Assembly: GCA_003258795.1 (NCBI GenBank)
Contig: QHMH01000016.1
Span: 1-37,617, forward strand
Origin: Candidatus Melainabacteria bacterium
Lineage (GTDB): Bacteria; Cyanobacteriota; Vampirovibrionia; Gastranaerophilales; Gastranaerophilaceae
DNA length: 37,617 bases
Direction: 5' to 3'
Part shown: piece by piece, positions 25,412-32,107 of the stretch
Numbering within the stretch: the first letter of the stretch is position 1
Layout: each line of letters begins with the position of its first letter
The notes under the pieces: generated by a model
The model's database searches: none
Told to the model about the DNA's origin: nothing
What the model saw: only the letters and a program-made list of their open reading frames with translations
Program-made: the position numbers and the translations under genes

Positions 25412-26080
25412 TTGATTTTCGATAATTTTATATTTGATTTAGATGGAACAATTATAAATTCTTCAAAAGAAGTTTTTCAATGCTTTGCTATGGCTTTTGA
25501 ATCTGTCAATTACGATATTGACAAAACAAGATTAAATCCTGATATAATAGGACCCCCTTTAAAAGAGATAATAAAACTAATAGCTCCGGAACTTAATGAT
25601 GAAAATAAAATAAATCTTATTTGCCAAAATTTTAGACAAATTTATGACAATGACGAAAATGATTGCAGTGAGTTATACGACGGAATTCTTGAATTTTTAA
25701 AAAAACTAAAAAAACATAATAAAAAAGTGTTTATGGCCACTTTCAAGCCAATGATTCCAACAATAAGACTTGTAAACAAATTCAAATTAAACGATTTATT
25801 TGATGATATTTATGGAATAGATAAATTTGGGAAACATATAACAAAAGAAGAAATGATTGAAGATATTATAAGTAAATATAATCTTAATAGAGAAAAAACT
25901 GTAATGATTGGAGATGCCCCAACAGATGTTATTGCAGCAAAAAACACAGGAATTTTTGGGATTGGTACGCTTTGGGGTTATGGAAGTGATAAAACAGAGC
26001 TCAAAAAAAACTCAAATTTATGCATTAACAACATCAAAGAACTTGATAGTAACTGTGAGTTCGAAAGAATTCTAAAATAG
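25412..26080 (+). CDS. HAD-superfamily phosphatase (phosphoglycolate phosphatase-like)
   Basis: A 222-residue HAD hydrolase with a helical cap. Motif I is FIFDLDGT (nucleophile D9, D11), motif II is FMATFKP, and motif IV is MIGDAPTDVIAAKNTG. The cap (about 18-85) and the ending FGIGTLWGYGS resemble Gph/pyrophosphatase PpaX members, which dephosphorylate small metabolites; the substrate is not readable. The start is TTG 25412: AAGGAG lies at 25400-25405 with six bases between, and no ATG fits. The VWA gene follows after 12 bases. Confidence 0.82.
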   Translation: MIFDNFIFDLDGTIINSSKEVFQCFAMAFESVNYDIDKTRLNPDIIGPPLKEIIKLIAPELNDENKINLICQNFRQIYDNDENDCSELYDGILEFLKKLKKHNKKVFMATFKPMIPTIRLVNKFKLNDLFDDIYGIDKFGKHITKEEMIEDIISKYNLNREKTVMIGDAPTDVIAAKNTGIFGIGTLWGYGSDKTELKKNSNLCINNIKELDSNCEFERILK

Positions 26081-26092
26081 GAGAATTATAAA

Positions 26093-26983
26093 ATGAAAAA
26101 AGTTATATACTTATTTTTACTTATTCTGATTGGAAGTTCGGTACTTGCAGCAACATACAAGATAAACAAAAATGGAACAATAAAGGCTCCAAATGGAACT
26201 GCCACACAAATTAAAACTCCTCAAACTACAAACTATTTTAACAACTATTACTCACAAAATTATGTAAACTCTCAAGTTGTTAATAAATCTAATGTTAATT
26301 ATATTGAAATAGTTATGGATTTTTCTGGAAGTATGACATCATGGGTAAATGTGGCTAAAAACACGATGACTCAAATTCTTTCTCAAATTCCTGCATCAAC
26401 AAATGTTGGTTTTAGAGTCTTTGGACAAAACCAAAATGGTCAAAATCCTCAAACTCTTGCGAAAGTTTTGACTGTTGCTAAAAAACAAACAAAAAATGGT
26501 ACTATATATAATGTAAAAACAGAAAATTGTGACAATGTTGTTGGGCCATGTGCCGCAACATCTCAAATCGCAAAAGTCATGCCTGCCAATGCTACAACTT
26601 TAATTTCAGCAATGAATTCTGTTTCTTTAGGTGGTGCAACGCCACTAACACTTGCACTTAAAAGAGCTGCTTATGATGATTTCGCTGGAATTTCTACAAG
26701 TTTTCCTAAAAAAATTGTTTTGATAACTGATGGTGGTGAAAATTGTGGGGGAGATCCTTGTGCATTTGCAAAAGAACTTATGAGGCAAAGAAACGATATC
26801 CATATAGATGTAGTTTTAGTTTCTTCCTCTTCAAGACAGTTGACTTGCTTGAGTTCTACAACTGGTGGAAATTTCTATACAACAAATGATTTGTCTAATT
26901 TCTCAGACACTCTCATTCGTTCTATGACAACTCAACCTAATCAAACACAGCAAAAACAAAACTACGAATTTATAAATGATTAG
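26093..26983 (+). CDS. Secreted von Willebrand factor A domain protein
   Basis: A 296-residue exported protein. A signal peptide (residues 1-19) ends in SSVLA|A. A polar Asn/Gln/Thr-rich stretch (about 20-68) follows. The VWA domain (about 70-285) has an intact metal site: DFSGS (D76, S78, S80), the threonine in GGATPLTLALKRA, and ITDGGENCGGDPC at the third position. Six cysteines in the domain suggest disulfides in the periplasm or outside. The tail is Gln/Asn-rich. GGAG precedes ATG 26093. Its stop abuts the stop of the convergent zinc-ribbon gene with no bases between. A second VWA protein lies in the facing operon, so a shared role is possible. Confidence 0.85.
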   Translation: MKKVIYLFLLILIGSSVLAATYKINKNGTIKAPNGTATQIKTPQTTNYFNNYYSQNYVNSQVVNKSNVNYIEIVMDFSGSMTSWVNVAKNTMTQILSQIPASTNVGFRVFGQNQNGQNPQTLAKVLTVAKKQTKNGTIYNVKTENCDNVVGPCAATSQIAKVMPANATTLISAMNSVSLGGATPLTLALKRAAYDDFAGISTSFPKKIVLITDGGENCGGDPCAFAKELMRQRNDIHIDVVLVSSSSRQLTCLSSTTGGNFYTTNDLSNFSDTLIRSMTTQPNQTQQKQNYEFIND

Positions 26984-27883
26984 TTATTTTAAACCAATTT
27001 CATAACTTCCATTTTGGAAATTTATCGTAAGTTTTAAAGTTTCGCCATTATAAGATGATGGCGGAACTTTATAGTAAGGGAAAGACATCATTCCTTTATA
27101 AACAGCATCATTTAAAGTAACATTACCAGATTTTTTCGTAAACTTTCTATTTACAAGCTTTCCTCTTTCATCAATAGAAAATGATAGCGAACAAGTGCCA
27201 TCACCAATAACACTTGTAAAGTCAATTTTATAAAAAATACCATTTCTTAATCCTATTTTGTAACTTTCAAGTTCTGCTTTTTGTTGGAACTGCACATTTT
27301 TAGATTTTGTATCATTAGTCGTTTTTTTTGATACCGTTGCTTGAGGTTTGTTTTGAGTTTTGACCGCTTTGGATGTCACTTTTGGTGTTGAACTTGTTTT
27401 TTTGGTTTGGTTAACAGATTTGTTTTTTGTAGCGGTAGGCAAAGATGGATTAACTTTTTTCACTATAGGTTTTTCCAACAATACCTTTTCTATTAAATTT
27501 TCTTTTTTCTCTTCTGAATTTTTATTCTCTACTACCTTAGGAAGAGAATTATCCCAAAAAGAATCAATATTTTTAATATTTTTTACAGGTTTATTTTCTT
27601 GAATAACTCCCTCATTCTTTATTAAGTTATTTCCTAAAAATAAAATAGATAAAATTGACAATAAAATACAAATGATAAAAATAACCAAAGAAATAGGATC
27701 AATTGATTTTTTAAGTTTTTCTATTTCTGGGTATCTTTCAGAAAAAGTTATTTTTTGTTTATTTTCACTTTCGGTGTTTTCCTGAATATTCCTTTCACCT
27801 AAACAATCAAACGTATCATTTCCACAATCGCAAAAATCTGGTTTTACTTTAAATTCATTTCCACATTCTTTGCACTTATACAT
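26984..27883 (-). CDS. Zinc-ribbon, membrane-anchored TonB-C-like protein
   Basis: A 299-residue protein with an unusual order of parts. A cytoplasmic zinc-ribbon-like head (C4, C7, C18, C20 in CKECG...CDCG) comes first, then one TM helix (about 65-85). A Lys/Thr/Val-rich periplasmic linker (about 90-205) is followed by a C-terminal beta domain (about 210-299, FSIDERGKLVNRKFTKKSG, FPYYKVPPSSYNGETLKL) resembling the TonB/TolA C-terminal fold. TonB proteins normally lack a metal-binding cytoplasmic head. It is last in the seven-gene envelope run. AGAGGA precedes ATG 27883. The function is inferred to be envelope-spanning; the partner is unknown. Confidence 0.65.
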   Translation of the reverse strand: MYKCKECGNEFKVKPDFCDCGNDTFDCLGERNIQENTESENKQKITFSERYPEIEKLKKSIDPISLVIFIICILLSILSILFLGNNLIKNEGVIQENKPVKNIKNIDSFWDNSLPKVVENKNSEEKKENLIEKVLLEKPIVKKVNPSLPTATKNKSVNQTKKTSSTPKVTSKAVKTQNKPQATVSKKTTNDTKSKNVQFQQKAELESYKIGLRNGIFYKIDFTSVIGDGTCSLSFSIDERGKLVNRKFTKKSGNVTLNDAVYKGMMSFPYYKVPPSSYNGETLKLTINFQNGSYEIGLK

Positions 27884-27892
27884 TATTTCCTC

Positions 27893-28600
27893 TTATTTTT
27901 TATATCTTTCTATATCATTGTAATCTGCAGCTGTACTGTATTTTGAATTATTAGAAATTTTCCATCCGCCATTAAATGTTGTTACAACTCGCTTTGAATA
28001 TTTTGGGAAAGTTAATATTGACTTTCCTTGATAGCTTCTTATTACTGGTGCGATGAATTCAACAGCATAAGGTGTATATTGAGGTGTTGTCGACCATGTT
28101 TTAATATCTGATATTTTACCATATTTGTCAACAGTAAAAGAAAATTTAAATACTATTCCGATTGGAACATATGGAAGTTTTACGTCATTCATCAAGCTGT
28201 TTTGTATGTCAGAATGCCATTTGTTCCATGCAATTGTTTCCTCATGTTCAGATAAAGTTCTCTCTGTTTTAGTTTTTTGTGAAGGAGTTTGTGTTATTTG
28301 CTTTTCTTGTTTTATTTGATTAACTCTCTTTTCATTTGGAATGGCAATAACATCTTTTTTTACAGAACTTTCCTTTTTAGTGGTGAGAACATTGTTTTTT
28401 GATTCCACGTTGTTAACCTTTTTCTCCAAAGAATTCTCTTTTTTTGCTAAAGGTTTTTCTTGAACTTCAACTTTTTCTTCTACTGGTGAATATTCGCTAT
28501 TGTAGATTTGAAATTGATTATGCATCTGCGGCTTAAAAAAGCACACCGCAGATGAAAATAAAATTATAGAAACAATAATAAATTTAAAAAAGACAGCCAT
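27893..28600 (-). CDS. TonB/TolA-like envelope protein
   Basis: A 235-residue protein. One N-terminal TM helix (about 3-20) is followed by CFFKPQMHNQF (C20-F30). A Glu/Lys/Gln-rich linker (about 38-125) comes next. The C-terminal domain (about 130-225) has AWNKWHSDIQNSLMND, then GIVFKFSFTVDKYGKISDIK and LTFPKYSKRVVTTFNGGW. This matches the TolA/TonB C-terminal pattern of an amphipathic helix followed by a three-stranded sheet. The first 30 residues align without gaps to the 59-residue peptide at 31915-32094. It starts two bases after the stop of the eight-TM gene. No ExbB/ExbD or TolQ/TolR is encoded here. Confidence 0.65.
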   Translation of the reverse strand: MAVFFKFIIVSIILFSSAVCFFKPQMHNQFQIYNSEYSPVEEKVEVQEKPLAKKENSLEKKVNNVESKNNVLTTKKESSVKKDVIAIPNEKRVNQIKQEKQITQTPSQKTKTERTLSEHEETIAWNKWHSDIQNSLMNDVKLPYVPIGIVFKFSFTVDKYGKISDIKTWSTTPQYTPYAVEFIAPVIRSYQGKSILTFPKYSKRVVTTFNGGWKISNNSKYSTAADYNDIERYKK

Positions 28601-28602
28601 GT

Positions 28603-30198
28603 CTAATCTCTATCCAATTCTGATATCAATTCTTCACAAGCATAAATTTCAAACTTTGTTTGACTTAACATATAAGTTTCAGCAATAAGCAATGCCGTAG
28701 GAACAAGTGCTGCCACAAAACTCAATAACAAACCACTTAAATCTCCACCTATTTCCTGAGTAAAATAAGAAACGTTCATTGAAAATTCAATGAAGATAAT
28801 GCATAAACCAATAATAAAAGATCTACGCATTTCTATATTTGCTCTTCTAACACCTTCTATTCCAAGTATTTCAACTCCATGTAAAAGATAATTACTGTAC
28901 CCATCTTTTTTCAAAACTTCTGATGCTAAAATCTTCTTGTTAGACCAAAATGCATTTACAAACATAAAGAATGCAAAGATAATTAAGAAGGTAGCTAAAA
29001 CCAAGAAAACTGGACTTATTCTCAATCCTGAAATTCTAATCCAACCTGCTGCTTCTGGAAAACACATTGCCAATGTATTTGATACACCATAAGCAAGGAA
29101 TGGTGCAGTTAAAATACCAACAATTGTTTCGCCAACAGATTTTAATTGTAATGAGAATAATTTATCTTTGATATTTCTAATTTTTGTAACACTTAAGTTA
29201 TTTATTAACATTGTTATCAACTGTTGGTATTTTTTTATAACACCCTCAAAATCTTCTCTATATTCAAGTTTGTCGAGTTCTCTTGAACAATCAGCACTTG
29301 AACTTTTAAAATAGCCACAAGCTACCGACAAAGCAACCGTTGTTAAAACAAAAAATAACGATATCATAATTGCAAAAATTGGGAAACTCTTAGGTGAAAT
29401 ATAATAAAGTACATTTATAACATAAACTGCTGCATAAAAAATAGAAGACATTACTGTCATAAATGTTCCAGCAAGTTTTTCACTATTAGAATTTTCTTTT
29501 TGTAAGAATATAAATATTCCTTGTTTAAGCATCAAACCTATACCATAAATTGTTAAAGTATAAATCATTATTAGTTTAAGATTAACTGGCATTTGAATAA
29601 CACTTCCAGCATCTTTCAATGGCAAGCCCGTCAAATAATTTGAAACACCAAAAGCACAAACCAAAGATGCAAAAAGTAATGCTAAATGCAAAACGATACC
29701 AGCCTTTGAATTCATAGATATTTTTTTCTTTAGCTCATTTATTTTGTACGAAACTTGTTTAAAAATAGAAACTCTTTCTTTTTCAAGATCAGTTTTGATT
29801 TTTTCAAGTTTTATTCTTGTTGTAGCATTAACCTCTCCACCATAAAGACTCTTTACATCATCTTCAGTTAATCCAGTAGCTGCAATTTCAGATACCGTAT
29901 TTGATGGCTTTTGATCAACCTTGATTGTAATAAACTCATTGCTATCTGCAATCATAATTTTGCAAATTTTGTCTATTTCAATTTTTGTTCCAATAGGTTG
30001 ACCTTTAAACAAAAATTTAGGATTATCAAATTGATTTAATAAAGTGCAAATATTTTTTTCTTTATTATATTGAACAGTGAGCATAAACTCAAATCCAACA
30101 TTTAAGTAATAATCAAAACCTTCTTTTGAGCTTATAACGACAAGTTCTTTATCATTAAAAGTTTTTTCTTTTCCTGATGAAATTATTGTAAATGACAT
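28603..30198 (-). CDS. Eight-TM membrane protein with FHA-like N-terminal domain
   Basis: A 531-residue protein that I do not recognise as a named family. Residues 1-95 are beta-rich and FHA-like in spacing (TFNDKELVVISSKEGFDYYL; TLLNQFDNPKFLFKGQPIGT; IMIADSNEFITIKV) but lack an obvious phosphothreonine-binding arginine/serine pair. A short amphipathic segment (about 105-160, LTEDDVKSLYGGEV, IKLEKIKTDLEKERVSIFKQ) follows. About eight TM helices lie near 167-187, 207-230, 243-267, 272-297, 357-380, 394-418, 460-480 and 487-509. The start is ATG 30198, not the upstream TTG, because TTGGAGA forms the ribosome-binding site. It lies 12 bases after the VWA gene and two before the TonB-like gene. 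Confidence 0.6.
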   Translation of the reverse strand: MSFTIISSGKEKTFNDKELVVISSKEGFDYYLNVGFEFMLTVQYNKEKNICTLLNQFDNPKFLFKGQPIGTKIEIDKICKIMIADSNEFITIKVDQKPSNTVSEIAATGLTEDDVKSLYGGEVNATTRIKLEKIKTDLEKERVSIFKQVSYKINELKKKISMNSKAGIVLHLALLFASLVCAFGVSNYLTGLPLKDAGSVIQMPVNLKLIMIYTLTIYGIGLMLKQGIFIFLQKENSNSEKLAGTFMTVMSSIFYAAVYVINVLYYISPKSFPIFAIMISLFFVLTTVALSVACGYFKSSSADCSRELDKLEYREDFEGVIKKYQQLITMLINNLSVTKIRNIKDKLFSLQLKSVGETIVGILTAPFLAYGVSNTLAMCFPEAAGWIRISGLRISPVFLVLATFLIIFAFFMFVNAFWSNKKILASEVLKKDGYSNYLLHGVEILGIEGVRRANIEMRRSFIIGLCIIFIEFSMNVSYFTQEIGGDLSGLLLSFVAALVPTALLIAETYMLSQTKFEIYACEELISELDRD

Positions 30199-30210
30199 AA
30201 TATTCTCCAA

Positions 30211-30879
30211 TTATCTTCCTATTGCTTTTAAAAATCTTGTAGAAGCCTTGTTAACAGCTTGCTCGTTAGCTATAACAAGCTTTGTTTCACCCAAAACTGG
30301 GGTTAATTTTGTTTTGACGAGGTCAAGTTTCTCTGGATGAGCATAAACAAACATCATAGACAGTTCTGGGATATATTCTTGAAGTTTTTTTACATTTGCT
30401 GGTAGTGTATCCCAATTTATTTGATTTTCGACTTTACCCTCGTTTTCTAAATCACCAACAACTACAACAGCAGGAATATAACCTTCTTTTTTCATTGTAA
30501 GACAATGATTAAATGCTTTCTTCAATGCTTCTCCATAAGCGGTGCCATAATCATTTTCATCATATTTTGTAAAAGCATTCATTGCTTTTGATATTCCAGA
30601 TGAATCCATTGGCGAACCTTCATATATCAAATATGATTTTTCAGAAACTTTTAATATTTTTATTTGATCTTCTGGGTCTAATAAACCACAGAGTTGTTTT
30701 ATATATTTAGTTTGTTCTGGTAGATTTTTTTGATTTGATGCCGAAGAATCAACAACTATCATTACTGCTGCAGGATGAAAATCATCAACTTTTATATTTT
30801 TCAATCCAACATAAACCAACTTTAAAACAACAGCTGCTGCTAAAATTATTAGTCCCAAAATTATCAATCTTTTATTCAT
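30211..30879 (-). CDS. Membrane-anchored VWA-domain protein
   Basis: A 222-residue protein. One N-terminal TM helix (about 5-26) anchors a single VWA domain. The metal site reads VDSSAS (D44, S46, S48), with the conserved threonine in GTAYGEALKKAF (about 118) and VVVVGDLENEG in place of the usual third-loop aspartates. The domain ends near IGR at the C-terminus. It is shorter than a typical BatA or CoxE-like VWA protein. It probably acts as a metal-dependent binding module at the inner membrane, working with the eight-TM protein encoded next. The upstream neighbour's stop is eight bases away. Confidence 0.72.
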   Translation of the reverse strand: MNKRLIILGLIILAAAVVLKLVYVGLKNIKVDDFHPAAVMIVVDSSASNQKNLPEQTKYIKQLCGLLDPEDQIKILKVSEKSYLIYEGSPMDSSGISKAMNAFTKYDENDYGTAYGEALKKAFNHCLTMKKEGYIPAVVVVGDLENEGKVENQINWDTLPANVKKLQEYIPELSMMFVYAHPEKLDLVKTKLTPVLGETKLVIANEQAVNKASTRFLKAIGR

Positions 30880-30887
30880 TTTTTCTC

Positions 30888-31901
30888 CTAATTTGACATT
30901 ATAGTTACGCTTAATGGTTTAACAAGTTTTAAAACTATCTCCGTATATGCAGGAATTTCAGCATCTACACCCTTTGTTGACCCTTGAGATATTAACCCCA
31001 ATCCGGCTCCAACACCTGCAGAAATTGCAGTTGCTTTACCCACATTTGAACCAGACAAACCAGCAACAAGTAAAGCAATTGCCGCAGCAGAAGCTGCACC
31101 AATTGCGGCAGATTTTGCAATGTTATAGTACTTACCTTCTGCATCTATTCGAAAATCTATCTTTTCTGTTGATATTTTATATGATCTTCCATCTGGTAAT
31201 TTTAATGTATTAAACATTATCTGAACCATCCCATTTGTTCTAAAATAAGAACTTGATTTGGCTTTTGTAACCTCTCCATAAACAAGAGAACCTTGAGGTG
31301 CTATCACCGTTCCATTATAAATCCAATCTTCTGATAATACAGAAACAATAGAATCTCCAACTGCTGCCGTAGCAGTATTTATTGGAGCCTGAAGATAAGC
31401 TTTTGTTTCTGAACCAGCAGCTATTTTCCCCACATATCCCTTCAATGTATTATTAGTTGATGGTGCGTTTCTTCTTGTGTAATTTTCATCCTCATTAAAA
31501 CTGTATTCTGGAACAGAAGAACCTGACAAGGATTTTGCAATATTTTCGAAACTTTCTTTTTTGCTTCCAGTTACTTCATAATATTTACCATTTTGCTTCT
31601 TTATATTTTTCAATATCAATCCATTTATCCCTGAATTTTTATCGTAATCACAAAAGTACCAATAATCTCCATTATTTTCTCTTTGTAAAATTACAAGAGT
31701 ATAGTTTCCATTTTTTATGGATATACCGTAATATGGATTTTTCCTTGTTAAATTATAAGCTTTTGTTACAAAAGAATTTTCAACTATAGACTTAAGTCCT
31801 GAATCAGAGATATTTTCAACATAATAAAGCTGACCTGCCATTGAGGACTGAGATAAGAAAAATATGGAACATATAAATGCTGAAAGTAGTTTCCTAATCA
31901 T
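30888..31901 (-). CDS. Secreted protein with VirB10/TrbI-like segment and glycine zipper
   Basis: A 337-residue exported protein. A signal peptide (about 1-22, ending in SSMA) is followed by a polar N-terminal part. The middle (about 190-250) reads GTVIAPQGSLVYGEVTKAKS and MVQIMFNTLKLPDGRSYKI, which resembles the beta-barrel core of TrbI/VirB10-type or peptidoglycan/outer-membrane-linked proteins. Next is a long Ala/Gly helix region (about 262-305, AAIGAASAAAIALLVAGLSG, AISAGVGAGLGLI), a glycine-zipper stretch that could cross the outer membrane. It ends in a conserved-looking beta end, PAYTEIVLKLVKPLSV. The family link is weak; location in the envelope is well supported. Confidence 0.55.
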   Translation of the reverse strand: MIRKLLSAFICSIFFLSQSSMAGQLYYVENISDSGLKSIVENSFVTKAYNLTRKNPYYGISIKNGNYTLVILQRENNGDYWYFCDYDKNSGINGLILKNIKKQNGKYYEVTGSKKESFENIAKSLSGSSVPEYSFNEDENYTRRNAPSTNNTLKGYVGKIAAGSETKAYLQAPINTATAAVGDSIVSVLSEDWIYNGTVIAPQGSLVYGEVTKAKSSSYFRTNGMVQIMFNTLKLPDGRSYKISTEKIDFRIDAEGKYYNIAKSAAIGAASAAAIALLVAGLSGSNVGKATAISAGVGAGLGLISQGSTKGVDAEIPAYTEIVLKLVKPLSVTIMSN

Positions 31902-31914
31902 TTTTTATTGTACT

Positions 31915-32094
31915 TTATTTTACCTCTGTTGTAGTAACTGTTTCTACTGTTTCGATATTACCATCTGAATTTATTTTCATTATGTATTCTATCACATTCA
32001 TAGAAAATTGTTTATGCATTTTAGGTTTTGAAACACAAAAATAAATACTTATGATAAATAAAAAAACAAAAAGCGTTATTAAAAATTTTTTCAT
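31915..32094 (-). CDS. 59-residue membrane-anchored peptide
   Basis: Found by reading the gap between the glycine-zipper and AsmA genes. ATG 32094 is preceded by AGGAGAA and encodes MKKFLITLFVFLFIISIYFC, then VSKPKMHKQF, then a short polar tail (VIEYIMKINSDGNIETVETV, ending TTTEVK, stop TAA 31915). It has one TM helix. Residues 1-30 line up without gaps with the TonB-like protein at 27893-28600: C20, K23, P24, M26, H27, Q29 and F30 are identical. The tail resembles the first strand pair of that protein's C-terminal domain. It is a real gene by ribosome-binding site, spacing (13 bases from each neighbour) and homology. It may be a mini-paralog that competes with or helps the longer protein. 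Confidence 0.8.
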   Translation of the reverse strand: MKKFLITLFVFLFIISIYFCVSKPKMHKQFSMNVIEYIMKINSDGNIETVETVTTTEVK

Positions 32095-32107
32095 TATTTC
32101 TCCTAAA

